Shown: one piece after another, positions 36,537 through 45,756 of the stretch
Layout of the letters: each line of letters begins with the position of its first letter
How positions within the stretch are numbered: the stretch's first letter is position 1
NCBI RefSeq assembly: GCF_030684675.1
Contig: NZ_JAUXXZ010000035.1
Coordinates: 1 to 64,000, forward strand
Reading direction: 5' to 3'
Length of the DNA: 64,000 nucleotides
Origin: Daejeonella sp.
GTDB taxonomy: Bacteria > Bacteroidota > Bacteroidia > Sphingobacteriales > Sphingobacteriaceae
Program-made: the position numbers and the translations under genes
The notes under the pieces: generated by a model
The model's database searches: none
Seen by the model: the letters and a program-made list of their open reading frames with translations, nothing else
What the model was told of the DNA's origin: nothing

Positions 36537-37480
36537 TACTTCCCAAATTTCATCTTCAGCTGCTCCAAATGATCATTTGTGATTGGTTTAGCTTCTTCCT
36601 TAGGTTTTGGGGGAGTACTTTGATCGGCCTGCGGGGCAGCCGCCGCAGTCTGCCGCTCAGTTCTTAACTGTTCTTTTTTTGCATTAAAACGATTCCATAT
36701 TTTTTCGAGACAACGCTTGGTATACAATGGAAAATCACCATTCAGCATCCAGTTATAATAACTAGGTTCTGATTGAAATACATCTTCAACAGGACGGCCT
36801 TTATGCTTTCCAAAATTAATTACCTCCACCCCATCTTCATTATAAACCATTCTGGCAGCGAAATCTACCGGTTTGTTCAGATTTGTGAATGCATGAAGTG
36901 CTTCGATATTGTTTTGAACGGGTTTTGAAACTGTACCCTTTTTATCCTCCCAGCTCTGATTTTCATAACGTTCAATCTGGGCTTTCAGAACTTCATAGGT
37001 AGCTTTAATATCCGCTTCCGCTGAATGTGCATTTTCAATATCTTTACCGCAATAGAACTTATACGCGGCCTTTAAAGTACGCTGCTCCATCTGATGAAAT
37101 ATATTCTGAACATCAACAAAGTGCCTGTTTTCAATGTCAAAATCAATACCGGCACGCAGAAACTCCTCCATTAATACCGGAATATCAAAGCGGTTGGAAT
37201 TGTATCCTGCAAGGTCGCAATCATCCAGAAAACGGGCCAGTTCCTCTCCTGCCTGCTTGAAAGTACGCTCATGACGGATATCCTCATCATAAATACCGTG
37301 AATCAGTGATGACTCAAGGGGAATTGGAATTCCCGGATTGATACGCAGGGTTTTTACATCTTCCGTTCCATCAGGCATTGCTTTCAGGATAGAGATTTCA
37401 ACTATGCGGTCGGAAGCAACATTTACGCCGGTTGTTTCAAGATCAAAAAAGGCAAGCGGACGTTTGAGGTTTAATTTCAT
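36536..37480 (-). CDS. DnaQ-like 3'-5' exonuclease with C-terminal DUF3820
   Basis: This 314-residue protein begins with a DEDD exonuclease domain. ExoI AFFDLETTGV carries the Asp-Glu pair (about residues 12-17), ExoII is in DLAGYNSNRFDIPVL, and ExoIII HSAEADIKATYEVL has the His-x4-Asp of the DEDDh type. A DUF3820 segment, NFGKHKGRPVEDVF to YYNWMLNGDFPL, follows near 225-255. The tail is rich in Ala, Pro and Gln. It may act in DNA repair or as a proofreading-like nuclease. The 40-residue membrane protein gene ends four bases upstream of its start. Confidence 0.88.
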   Translation of the reverse strand: MKLNLKRPLAFFDLETTGVNVASDRIVEISILKAMPDGTEDVKTLRINPGIPIPLESSLIHGIYDEDIRHERTFKQAGEELARFLDDCDLAGYNSNRFDIPVLMEEFLRAGIDFDIENRHFVDVQNIFHQMEQRTLKAAYKFYCGKDIENAHSAEADIKATYEVLKAQIERYENQSWEDKKGTVSKPVQNNIEALHAFTNLNKPVDFAARMVYNEDGVEVINFGKHKGRPVEDVFQSEPSYYNWMLNGDFPLYTKRCLEKIWNRFNAKKEQLRTERQTAAAAPQADQSTPPKPKEEAKPITNDHLEQLKMKFGK

Positions 37481-37484
37481 GTGA

Positions 37485-37607
37485 TTAACTAAAGATTATG
37501 ATGCCTGCCAGAATACCTAGAACCATTATCATGTACATCAGAATCTCTGTGGTAGCAAAGCGCTTATATTTCTTCCAGAATGTATAGTCGCCTTTTTCTG
37601 TGCTCAT
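37485..37607 (-). CDS. 40-residue single-helix membrane protein
   Basis: A complete reading frame of 40 codons runs from ATG at 37607 to TAA at 37485. The N-terminal half is charged and aromatic (STEKGDYTFWKKYKRF). The C-terminal half is a hydrophobic helix (ILMYMIMVLGILAGIIIF) preceded by positive charges, predicting an N-in topology. The stop is four bases from the exonuclease start, so the two genes may be co-transcribed. No family is recognised. The clear amphipathic-to-hydrophobic design and tight spacing support a real gene. Confidence 0.6.
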   Translation of the reverse strand: MSTEKGDYTFWKKYKRFATTEILMYMIMVLGILAGIIIFS

Positions 37608-37675
37608 AAATAGGTCCGGGATTATTATTGTCCAAAATTACTGATAAAAACAGATAATCAATGAAAGAATTGAGC

Positions 37676-38221
37676 CTATGGTTTGACACTACCAGCCCTT
37701 GTAAAATATTTATAATACCATGGATCTTTTAAATCACTGATTATTACCCCTTTCGAGGTAGAAGCATGAACAAATTTATTATTGTGAAGATAAACCCCAA
37801 CATGGCTAAACTTTTGACCGTCGAAATCAAAGAAAACCAGATCACCCTCCTCCAGATCATGCTCATATTTTCGCTTCACTTTATCTGCCATTGTACGGGC
37901 AGTACGGGGTAGATCTTTGTCATAAACCTCTTTTTCAAGCAGAAAAGTGAACCCGGAGCAATCAACACCCCTTTTATCCATTCCTCCCGAACGGTGAGGC
38001 ACTCCTATCCAGCTGTCAATAAAACGGTATAGTTTCTCATTATTAAGCTCCTTTTCTTTTACATTCAAGAGGGATGCATAACGCTCCTTTATACTTCCAG
38101 AAGATATTGCATTTGATTTTGAGGCATCGGTAATGATCTTTTTGCTTTTACAGGAGGTATAGATAAGCGGTGTAAAAATAACTAAATACAAAAAAACAAT
38201 TGATCTGACTCTTATCATCAT
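37676..38221 (-). CDS. NlpC/P60 (C40) peptidoglycan hydrolase lipoprotein
   Basis: This 181-residue lipoprotein has a lipobox ending at Cys24 (LIYTSCKSKK). The C40 domain has the catalytic Cys88 in RGVDCSGF, His near 139 in FSHVGVYL, and a polar third residue in NNKFVHAST. Such enzymes cut D-Glu-diaminopimelate bonds in cell-wall peptides. It is 68 bp upstream of the small membrane protein gene on the same strand. Confidence 0.93.
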   Translation of the reverse strand: MMIRVRSIVFLYLVIFTPLIYTSCKSKKIITDASKSNAISSGSIKERYASLLNVKEKELNNEKLYRFIDSWIGVPHRSGGMDKRGVDCSGFTFLLEKEVYDKDLPRTARTMADKVKRKYEHDLEEGDLVFFDFDGQKFSHVGVYLHNNKFVHASTSKGVIISDLKDPWYYKYFTRAGSVKP

Positions 38222-38871
38222 GATTCAAAGTTCAGTGATAGAATAGTTGACAGTATATAACTTTTATAAACACCTGTTGATAAACGCAGAATTCAGATTA
38301 ATTTAATGAGTATAATTTAACCTGAGCTCGATATAAGGAAGGTTAAAATAATACCGTTACAATTGGTTAGTTAAGGCTCTGGAATCACAATAATTAGGTA
38401 TTGGAAATCAATACCTGTATGTTATAGGCTGGTTCAGCCCTTTCCTCCGGTTAGTTCCGGCAAGAAATCGCGTTCTGATGCAAATTACCATTAGCCGGAA
38501 GCTACCTCCTCCGGCAAGGTTTATTTTACCCGGAGCTGTATTTCATCGGGACGAGCCTGGCAAAAGGACCATCAACCATTTGAAATAAACCTAAGGGGGT
38601 GGAAGCTGTAGATTTTTTGCAATACTGAATTTCATGATATATACTAAATCTGCTGCAAAAATAACAGCAGAACACGGGAAGGCGCGACCGAAGAAGCACA
38701 GACCTTGCTTTCTAGAACAAGAGAAAATTATACAATTTAAACTTATTTTATATCGAACTCACCTTAATTTAAAACAGATATTAATAAATGAAAAAATTAT
38801 AAGTTCAAGAAAATAACCCCTCTTAATCATCCATATTAATACATTAACATCTTATTATCATGATCATCATA
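38222..38871. other. 650-bp intergenic region at the edge of the sugar-acid locus
   Basis: I see no supported gene here. It holds a ~455-bp element with terminal inverted repeats (listed next), the second copy of the 62-bp dispersed repeat (38655-38712), and a 17-bp match at 38289-38305 to 13678-13694. The rest (38222-38280 and 38770-38871) is AT-rich with nothing recognisable. Confidence 0.6.
38314..38769. mobile_element. Decayed element with TCGATATAAG terminal inverted repeats
   Basis: The left end reads AATTTAACCTGAGCTCGATA then TAAGGAAGGTT. The right end, read as its complement, is AATTAAGGTGAGTTCGATAT then AAAATAAGTTT. They match at about three-quarters of positions, including all of TCGATATAA. 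A third copy is at 13661-13694. The interior has no long reading frame, so this is a remnant or non-autonomous element. The transposase family cannot be stated. Confidence 0.5.
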
Positions 38872-40371
38872 TCAACTATAAGTCCTATCATGAGAGCGTA
38901 GTTCATTCCACTCATTTGTAGGGGCGAAATAACTCTTATCAGTAGATTTTAAATGCTGTTTTAAAACCTCCTCATTCAATTCAATACCTAATCCAGGAGA
39001 ATTAAGCGGCAGAATAGCATAACCTTTTTCTATCATTTTTTTACCATCTGTCGTCTTTACCAGGTCTTCCCACCATGGGATATCAACTGAATGATGCTCC
39101 AGTGCAAGGAAATTCTGTGTCGCTGCAGCACAATGTACACTAGCCATAAAAGAGACCGGTGTACCTGCCTGATGCATTGCCATAGCTACTCCATATTCTT
39201 CGGCATAATCCCCTATCCTCTTGGTTTCAAGCAGACCGCCCGATGAGGCAAGATCAGGGTGAATAATATCCACCGCCCGTGCATGGATCAAAGGCTTGAA
39301 ATCTTTCAGCAAATAGATATCTTCACCGGTTGTAGTAGGCGTTTCCAATGCATCTGAAATGGTTTTCCATTGCTCGGTATAAGTCCAGGGTACCATATCT
39401 TCAAACCAGGCTAACCTGTATTTTTCCATTGCCTTGCCCAAACGGATGCTATTATTCAGGTCAAAATGACCATAATGGTCAGTAGAAATTGGAATTTCAT
39501 ACCCAACCATTTTACGTATTGAATCTACAACTTGAGATAAATCCTCCAAACCTTTTTCAGTGATCTGAATCTGTGTAAACGGATGTGCGGTATTACCATA
39601 AGACATCATATTTCGCTGATCCCCCCATTGTGCCAGATCTCCTTTATCATTCTCCCAGAATTTAGAATTCACAACTGTACCTGGTTTCCCTTTTAACTCA
39701 CTGATTGAGATATCCATTTTCAACCAGGTATATCCCTGATCATTGATCCGGTAATTGATCAGTTTTTTTTGTTCTTCAGGACTTGCAGCTTCAGGTGTAT
39801 CCGCATAAAGCCTTACTTTATCGCGATATCTTCCGCCAAGTAACTGCCATGCAGGTACGCCATATGCTTTTCCGCATAGATCCCATAAGGCCATTTCTAC
39901 AGCACAAACGCCTCCGGCCTGACGAGCTGGTCCGCCGAATTGCTTAATCACTTTAAAAATCATTTCTACATTACAAGGATTCCTTCCGAGAATACGGCTC
40001 TTTAACATCAGGGCATACCTGACGTCTGCAGCATCCCTTACCTCACCGAGGCCATAAATGCCCTGGTTCGTATCGATACGTATGATCGCTGTTCCTCCCA
40101 TTACATTTGTGAGGCAATAACGCATATCGGTTATCTTCAGATCCGAAGGGTTAGAAGACCTTTTTACATTTTGCGTTGTATGGGCAATAGTATCTTCAAT
40201 AGTCAGATTCATCAATCCACCTAAGGCAATACCACCCAAGGCTGTTTTTTTAAGAAAACTCCTCCTGTTGGTGCCGGTCTCCGGATTATTGATTTCAGCC
40301 TGCCTTGAAGCAGCATAGAACTTTTCCTCTTCCTTATTTCTGGAAATCAAAGATTGTAAAGTGCTTTTCAT
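38872..40371 (-). CDS. Tat-exported enolase-superfamily dehydratase (F)
   Basis: This 499-residue mandelate racemase/muconate lactonizing enzyme-type protein carries a twin-arginine motif, Arg36-Arg37 in TNRRSFLKKTALGG, so export to the periplasm is predicted. The barrel supplies metal ligands at STDHYGHFD, WFEDMVPW and TTGEDIYLL, a candidate base Lys in WLKMDIS, and His in AMAMHQAGTP. The ATG at 40371 is chosen because a longer frame (to 40488) would overlap the upstream RraA-like gene and lacks a signal. It is the last gene of the locus and is followed by the repeat-rich gap. The substrate is probably a sugar acid but not determined. Confidence 0.85.
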   Translation of the reverse strand: MKSTLQSLISRNKEEEKFYAASRQAEINNPETGTNRRSFLKKTALGGIALGGLMNLTIEDTIAHTTQNVKRSSNPSDLKITDMRYCLTNVMGGTAIIRIDTNQGIYGLGEVRDAADVRYALMLKSRILGRNPCNVEMIFKVIKQFGGPARQAGGVCAVEMALWDLCGKAYGVPAWQLLGGRYRDKVRLYADTPEAASPEEQKKLINYRINDQGYTWLKMDISISELKGKPGTVVNSKFWENDKGDLAQWGDQRNMMSYGNTAHPFTQIQITEKGLEDLSQVVDSIRKMVGYEIPISTDHYGHFDLNNSIRLGKAMEKYRLAWFEDMVPWTYTEQWKTISDALETPTTTGEDIYLLKDFKPLIHARAVDIIHPDLASSGGLLETKRIGDYAEEYGVAMAMHQAGTPVSFMASVHCAAATQNFLALEHHSVDIPWWEDLVKTTDGKKMIEKGYAILPLNSPGLGIELNEEVLKQHLKSTDKSYFAPTNEWNELRSHDRTYS

Positions 40372-40399
40372 ATCGTTTAAATTAGAGATTAATAAAATA

Positions 40400-41329
40400 T
40401 CAGTGTTTTTTACCCAGATAAGTATCGAGTTGTTCAGGAGTGTACATGGTCTTCCTTGGATACTTTGCCAGCCAGGCTCTGAATTCATTTTTTATTGTCT
40501 CAGTCCAGTCCCCATGGATCTCTCCAGAAAGATATTTACCCTGTTTCAGCAATAAACGTTCGAACTCATCACGCAGACCTGTCAGTTCATTTGCCTTGAC
40601 CAGATCTTCTACAAGATGAGCAGGAATAAATACAACCCCATAATCATTAGCAAATATTATATCTCCCGGAAAAACGGTAACCTCACCAACGCGGATTGGT
40701 GCGTTGATCGAAGTTGGGGTCATGTCCCTGATATAAGAAGGATCATGTCCTTTCACCCATGCATTAAATCCTTCAGTATCCCGAAGCTCCTGCATATCCC
40801 TGATAGATCCATTAAAAACTACGCCATTGCCTGTTTTGGCATAAATTGAATTTCCCAGGCTTGAGCCAATAAGGGTACCATCCTTCACTTTACCAAATCC
40901 ATCAGCTACATAAACGTCTCCTTTACTTAAGATATCAATAGGCCAAATATTAAATCCACCACGCTGAGAGCGTCCTTCTTTACGACCCTGTACTCTTACC
41001 AGTGTATCAAGATCTGGTCTGGAAGGCATAAACTGTGCGGTAACAACCCGACCAACCATTGTTTGTCCTGATTTTAGAATAGTCCAGTTCTTTTCAACCT
41101 GATTTCGGTAGCCTTTATTATTCAGATAACCCCATATCTGTTCGAGTGTATTATATTGTAAACGTTCAAGCACGATCTCAGAAACCAAAGGACGGCCATC
41201 CGCCGAACGCTCACCTTTCCATAATGCAGTCATCTGTTGTACATACTCAGAGCTTGAACCAATTCGCTGAGCATAGGATAAAAAACTACTACAAACAAGA
41301 AGAACTAAAAGGATTGTTATTTTTTTCAT
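40400..41329 (-). CDS. Exported RraA-like aldolase-family protein
   Basis: This 309-residue protein has a Sec signal peptide ending near SYAQR. The RraA / 4-hydroxy-4-methyl-2-oxoglutarate aldolase fold occupies about residues 100-270, with LIGSSLGNSIYAKTGNG, NGSIRDMQEL (catalytic Arg-Asp) and FPGDIIFANDYGVVFIP. RraA-fold aldolases of this type cleave or decarboxylate short 2-keto acids with a divalent metal. The usual proteins are about 160-230 residues and cytoplasmic, so an exported, extended form is notable. Placed among sugar-acid dehydratases, retro-aldol cleavage of 2-keto-3-deoxy acids is a reasonable inference. Confidence 0.82.
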   Translation of the reverse strand: MKKITILLVLLVCSSFLSYAQRIGSSSEYVQQMTALWKGERSADGRPLVSEIVLERLQYNTLEQIWGYLNNKGYRNQVEKNWTILKSGQTMVGRVVTAQFMPSRPDLDTLVRVQGRKEGRSQRGGFNIWPIDILSKGDVYVADGFGKVKDGTLIGSSLGNSIYAKTGNGVVFNGSIRDMQELRDTEGFNAWVKGHDPSYIRDMTPTSINAPIRVGEVTVFPGDIIFANDYGVVFIPAHLVEDLVKANELTGLRDEFERLLLKQGKYLSGEIHGDWTETIKNEFRAWLAKYPRKTMYTPEQLDTYLGKKH

Positions 41330-41388
41330 GATTTAGAATTTAATTATTTTTTAAAATTTCAGAATAAAATATTGAGTTGATTAATAAT

Positions 41389-42546
41389 TTATACTCTTTT
41401 TTCTTTTGCCACTGCTTCAGCCAGACCCCGCATGTACCCGATAGCAAAAAGGTTTCCCAGAGTCATATATCCTGGTCTGGCATTCTCTTCACCAGCCATA
41501 GTAGGAACATGATCAGCACGGATTGGACCTTTAAATCCTATATCGTAATATGCCTTCATGGCAGCATACATATCAATCTGGCCTTCATCATGAAAGGTTT
41601 CAGTAAATTTGGTACTGGGTATCACACCACTCAGGTCCTGAACATTTCTGAAATGAACAAAATGAATTTTACCCGCTTTCCCCCATCTTCTAACTAATTT
41701 AGGGATATTGGCACCCATCAGAGAAAAATTACCCTGACAAAGTGTAACTCCATTAAATTCACTGGGCATGATTTTTAACATTCTATCAAAATTTTCTACC
41801 GTATTCATAATTCTTGGAATTCCTTGAATACTATTAACCTGAGGATCATCAGGGTGTAACGCCAGTTTCATTTCAATTTTTTCTGCCTCAGGTACAACAG
41901 CCTTCAGGAAATATTCCAGGTTCTTCCACATACTTTCAGGAGAAACTTCTCCATACTTTGTAAGTGGTCGGTTCTTAATCTCTTCATAATCAAAAGCGGT
42001 AACAAGTGCACCGCCCCGACCAGGACGGTCCATTTGTGTCCGGGCCCAACTAATGACCGGCATCCAATTATAACAGATGACATCAACTCCTGAGCGCTTG
42101 AGGTTTTTCATGAAGGTTATAAAATTTGCTATTTCTTCATCCCTACCTTCAAGGCCAAGCTTAGTCTTTTCTCCCAAACAAGGTGGCCCTTCGACGGTAT
42201 TGTAATTTAGTCCAACCTTTTTCCAGGAATCCCTTACCTCCATTATGGCATTATAATCCCATGGCTTTGCATTTACATTTCGTGTGAGCCTCATATCAAT
42301 TCCAGCGATTGCACCAAACGCTCCCATCTGTTTTGCAAGCTCAATCAGCTGCTTATTAGCTTCCATTCCTGAAAAATAAGCATTACTCATTTCCATGCCT
42401 GCATCTTTTGCAACTGAAATTAATTCTAAACTGACAGGCGCAATTTGATTAAGAGGTTTTGAGATAGTTGAATTTATACCACCCACAGAAAGAGCAGCTG
42501 CAATTGATGCACTTTTTTTAAGGAAATCTCTGCGATTATCTGTCAT
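41389..42546 (-). CDS. Tat-exported mannonate dehydratase, UxuA-like
   Basis: This 385-residue protein is related to UxuA, which dehydrates D-mannonate to 2-keto-3-deoxygluconate using a metal ion. A twin-arginine signal is at residues 5-6 (NRRDFLKKSASIAAALSVGG). The TIM-barrel core contains VICYNWMPVISWARTQ, LHPDDPQ, GVTLCQGNFS, HFVHFRNVQD and the C-terminal IRADHVPTMAGE, with the Cys and His metal ligands of the family present. Ordinary UxuA is cytoplasmic, so the export signal is unusual. It is flanked by the RraA-like and DgoD-like genes in one transcriptional direction. Confidence 0.88.
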   Translation of the reverse strand: MTDNRRDFLKKSASIAAALSVGGINSTISKPLNQIAPVSLELISVAKDAGMEMSNAYFSGMEANKQLIELAKQMGAFGAIAGIDMRLTRNVNAKPWDYNAIMEVRDSWKKVGLNYNTVEGPPCLGEKTKLGLEGRDEEIANFITFMKNLKRSGVDVICYNWMPVISWARTQMDRPGRGGALVTAFDYEEIKNRPLTKYGEVSPESMWKNLEYFLKAVVPEAEKIEMKLALHPDDPQVNSIQGIPRIMNTVENFDRMLKIMPSEFNGVTLCQGNFSLMGANIPKLVRRWGKAGKIHFVHFRNVQDLSGVIPSTKFTETFHDEGQIDMYAAMKAYYDIGFKGPIRADHVPTMAGEENARPGYMTLGNLFAIGYMRGLAEAVAKEKRV

Positions 42547-42653
42547 GACTACATAAGTTTTGAATAGATGTTGGCAATGCTATTAATAATCGAAGGTCCC
42601 AGTTAGATAATTGAACTTTCGATTATGGGGTTCTGATCTTAACTACAATTCTT

Positions 42654-43928
42654 TTACCAGTCTACTACCGATCCGTCAAGTGAATTGTAAGTTTCCGGAT
42701 TTTTCCAATCATGACCTATTTTATCAGCCATTAATGCTTCATCCAATTCAACACCCAAACCTGGTCCTTTAGGAATAAGAACAGTCCCATCCTTTTGTAA
42801 TTTAAACGGGTTTTTTAAATATCCTTCGCCTAATGAAACTTGTTCCTGCACTAAAAAATTGGGTATGCTGGCGGCTAGTTGCAAGCCTGTGGCTAATGAT
42901 ATCGGTCCCATTGGATTATGTGGTGCAATTGGAACATAATACGCTTCGGCCATACCAGCGATAATCCGACCCTCAGTAATACCACCTGCATGACAAAGAT
43001 CCGGCTGAATTATACTTGCAGCTCCTTTTTCAAGTATTTCCCGAAAACCCCATTTGGTAAAAATTCTTTCTCCGGTTGCAATGGGTATATGTGTACCTCT
43101 GGCAATGTCGACCATTACATCAACATTTTGACATTGACAAGGCTCTTCAATGAACATTGGCTGGTAAACTTCAAGTTCTTTAATCAGAATTTTTGCCGTT
43201 TGGGGAGAAATACTGCCATGAAAATCAATTCCTATATCCATATCATCACCACCAGCATCCCGTAAGGAAGCAAAATTATCTACTGCATATTTGATAAATC
43301 TTGGATTTTCGACAATATTAGCATGAGTTTTTTTTGCAACTGATGTTTTAATTACAGTAAAACCAGCGGCCTTTTGCTGTTTGATTTGCTCCGGAGTACC
43401 CGCACGTCCATATACCCTCACGCGATCGCGTGTAGGACCACCCAATAATTCATAGATCGGAACATTTAAAAGCTTTCCTTTAATATCCCATAAAGCCTGA
43501 TCTATTCCACTTAAAGCGCTTGTAAGAATCGGACCTCCACGATAGAAAGCATGTCTGTATATAGCTTGCCAATGATGCACTACATTTCTGGGATCTTTAC
43601 CAATTAAATATGGCTCTATCTCTTTTATAGCCGTTTGAATTGTCAATGCCCGACCCTCCAGTAAGGGTTCGCCCAGACCATAAATTCCGACATCTGTATG
43701 AATTTTTAGAAAAATCCATCGAGGCTTTACCAGAAATGTTTCAAGCCTGGTAATCTTGACCTCTCCATTTCCTTTTATTTGTTCAAGTGTAGAGGGTGAT
43801 ATTTTATTTCCAACATCTTTTGCATAAGAAGATTCTGGTAAAGCCATAATGCCAATCCCTGCAACCCCTAAAACAGACTGTATCGCAGTGCGACGGGAAA
43901 TTTCTAATTTCTTTGTGTTAGATTTCAT
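42654..43928 (-). CDS. Galactonate dehydratase-like enolase-superfamily protein (E)
   Basis: This 424-residue protein resembles D-galactonate dehydratase DgoD. The lid domain has GIYGLGEPLLEGRA. The barrel has metal ligands at GIDFHGSISPQT, FIEEPCQC and IATGERIFT, and a His in PIAPHNPMGPIS. A weak twin-arginine motif (ISRRTAIQSVLGVAG, Arg12-Arg13) precedes a hydrophobic stretch ending PESSYA, so export is probable but less clear than for its neighbours. DgoD dehydrates galactonate to 2-keto-3-deoxygalactonate; other aldonates are possible. It lies 435 bp after the ManD-like gene, and that gap contains a conserved hairpin leader. Confidence 0.85.
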   Translation of the reverse strand: MKSNTKKLEISRRTAIQSVLGVAGIGIMALPESSYAKDVGNKISPSTLEQIKGNGEVKITRLETFLVKPRWIFLKIHTDVGIYGLGEPLLEGRALTIQTAIKEIEPYLIGKDPRNVVHHWQAIYRHAFYRGGPILTSALSGIDQALWDIKGKLLNVPIYELLGGPTRDRVRVYGRAGTPEQIKQQKAAGFTVIKTSVAKKTHANIVENPRFIKYAVDNFASLRDAGGDDMDIGIDFHGSISPQTAKILIKELEVYQPMFIEEPCQCQNVDVMVDIARGTHIPIATGERIFTKWGFREILEKGAASIIQPDLCHAGGITEGRIIAGMAEAYYVPIAPHNPMGPISLATGLQLAASIPNFLVQEQVSLGEGYLKNPFKLQKDGTVLIPKGPGLGVELDEALMADKIGHDWKNPETYNSLDGSVVDW

Positions 43929-44363
43929 CAGATAAAAATTCTAAAGTAGTATTATTATTTTTTTGTGTATTCAGGTGATCTTGAAATTCAATACTTTAAG
44001 TTATGACTAATCTCATCAGCACTAATCGAACCTACTCCACAAAACTATTTAAGGTCAATTTCATAATCAATAAAAATTAAAATAGAAAGTTATTCCGGGT
44101 AAATGAGTAGAGCATAAAATCCCATAAATAAGTTTCATAGAGGATAAAAAAGATTCTTCAATAGTGATTGGATAATTTGGTAAAATAATTTACCGGAAAG
44201 TGGGCAAACACTTTCCGGAATTCTTTACTTAAAAATCTTTCTTTTAATGTTTAATTACCCTTAAATTAAAAGTTTGAGTCATGTTGTTCAAATTAAATAT
44301 GATTAAACCTTCATCATTTTAACATAGAGTTGAATTCTCAAGATTAATTCTTTAAAAAAGAGA
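43929..44363. other. 435-bp gap inside the locus, probable internal promoter region
   Basis: AT-rich DNA separates the ManD-like gene from the DgoD-like gene. Apart from the hairpin block at 44153-44218 no gene or repeat was recognised. Because the same block precedes susC, this gap is a likely second promoter/leader serving the downstream four genes (38.9-43.9 kb). Confidence 0.5.
44153..44218 (-). promoter_or_regulatory. Conserved hairpin leader, copy 2 (upstream of dgoD-like gene)
   Basis: The block contains ATTCTTCAAT, GTGATTGGATAATTTGG and a perfect 10-bp stem CCGGAAAGTG/CACTTTCCGG (44193-44202 with 44209-44218) around the loop GGCAAA. The same elements in the same order and strand occur at 55162-55231 upstream of susC. 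Minus-strand transcription would read it as a 5' leader about 225 bp before the DgoD-like start. Confidence 0.6.
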
Positions 44364-45725
44364 CTATGGTCTTATAATGGTTCCATCTGATTTTCTAACC
44401 TGCCAATTAGATTTTGTACCGATAGGATACTTAGCGGCTTCTTTTTCATTCACCTCCACACCTAAACCAGGTACTTCATTTATATACATATAACCATCTT
44501 TCATTGTTGGCGAACCGGGGAATATAGCCCTTGATTTATCCGAAATAATAGCTGCCTCCTGAATTCCGAAGTTCCAGATGGCAAGATCAATATGAGCATG
44601 TGCCGCGTGACCAACAGGAGAAACATCACCTGGGCCATGCCAAGCGGTTCTAACATTAAACCACTCCCCTAATCTGGCAATTTTCATGGCCGGGGTAATA
44701 CCACCTATTTGAGAAACATGGCATCTGATATAGTCAAACCATTGATTAACCATAGGCATTTTAAATTCATTAACATTATTAAACAGCTCTCCCATGGCAA
44801 TCGGCACAGTGGTACTTTGTCGAAGAAGTTTGAACCATTCCATATTTTCAGGAGAGAAAGGATCTTCAATAAAGAATGGACGGTATTGCTCCAGCTGTTT
44901 AATCATGTTAATAGAGTCCATAGGCTGAGTATTCTCATGGATATCATGTAATAATTCGACCTCGCCTCCACAAACCCTTCTAACGGTTTCAAACATCTTA
45001 GGAACTCCTTTAATATAGGCATACTCATTAATATGACGATCTCCTTCATATCCAAAGCCGGCCACCTTAAAATCAGGTTGTTTAGAATTTGTACCTACAC
45101 CTCCATAACCACCCTGTTGAATCCTGATATATTTATATCCTTGAGCCATGAATGATTGAACACTTTCAGCAACAGCTTCTGGGGTGTTCCCTCCAGCATG
45201 GCCATAGCATGGTATTGCAAATCTTGATTTACCACCTAAAAGCTGATAAACCGGCATATTGGCTCGTTTACCTTTTATATCCCAAAGTGCCTCATCAAGT
45301 CCGCTTAAAGCATTATTTAAAACCGCACTATTCCTCCAGTATGAACTTACATAACAGGAATTCCACATGTCTTCGATATTGTCAACATCCTTACCGGCAC
45401 AGAAGTCATTAAGGTAGTCGTTAATTGCTGATACCACTGCCAGTGCACGTTGTGTAAATGTTGCACAACCATATCCATAAAGGCCAGGTTCAGTTGTCTC
45501 AACTTTAACAACAATTAAGTTTGATCCCTGTGGGGCTGTAACAATGGCTTTGACACTTTTAATTTTAACAGGAGCTAATCCCTTTTGATAATTTGGTGTT
45601 TCATAATTAGCTGCATTTGCTTCAGCTGATCCGAATAAACCCAACAGCCCGGCTGAAGAACCAAGTGCAAGCATCTTTAAAGCATCACGGCGGCTTGAGG
45701 ACGCATTTTCTTCTAAATTTTTCAT
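44364..45725 (-). CDS. Tat-exported ManD/RspA-like dehydratase (D)
   Basis: This 453-residue enolase-superfamily protein is closest to the ManD/RspA group. The twin-arginine motif is Arg12-Arg13 (SSSRRDALKMLALG), with cleavage near AEANAA. Characteristic features are YGHAGGNTPEAV, IRIQQGGYGG, the metal-ligand sites ELLHDIHENT, FFIEDPFSPEN and MGELFNNVNEF, and the late RTAWHGPGDVSPVGHAA. Family members dehydrate D-mannonate or D-gluconate to 2-keto-3-deoxygluconate, some very slowly. It is the fourth enzyme gene after susD, 31 bp downstream of its neighbour. Confidence 0.87.
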   Translation of the reverse strand: MKNLEENASSSRRDALKMLALGSSAGLLGLFGSAEANAANYETPNYQKGLAPVKIKSVKAIVTAPQGSNLIVVKVETTEPGLYGYGCATFTQRALAVVSAINDYLNDFCAGKDVDNIEDMWNSCYVSSYWRNSAVLNNALSGLDEALWDIKGKRANMPVYQLLGGKSRFAIPCYGHAGGNTPEAVAESVQSFMAQGYKYIRIQQGGYGGVGTNSKQPDFKVAGFGYEGDRHINEYAYIKGVPKMFETVRRVCGGEVELLHDIHENTQPMDSINMIKQLEQYRPFFIEDPFSPENMEWFKLLRQSTTVPIAMGELFNNVNEFKMPMVNQWFDYIRCHVSQIGGITPAMKIARLGEWFNVRTAWHGPGDVSPVGHAAHAHIDLAIWNFGIQEAAIISDKSRAIFPGSPTMKDGYMYINEVPGLGVEVNEKEAAKYPIGTKSNWQVRKSDGTIIRP

Positions 45726-45756
45726 GTTTTATCTTGTATTTAAAGTTTATTTATTA

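Noticed and set aside
38634-38816. 60-codon plus-strand frame
   Set aside because: It spans the dispersed repeat and the right end of the TIR-bounded remnant, has no recognisable domain, and the related copy near 8755 is not open in the same frame from a start codon.
40372-40488. N-terminal extension of dehydratase F
   Set aside because: It would overlap the upstream RraA-like gene by 89 bp and places a long unconserved stretch before the twin-arginine signal. The ATG at 40371 is a better start.
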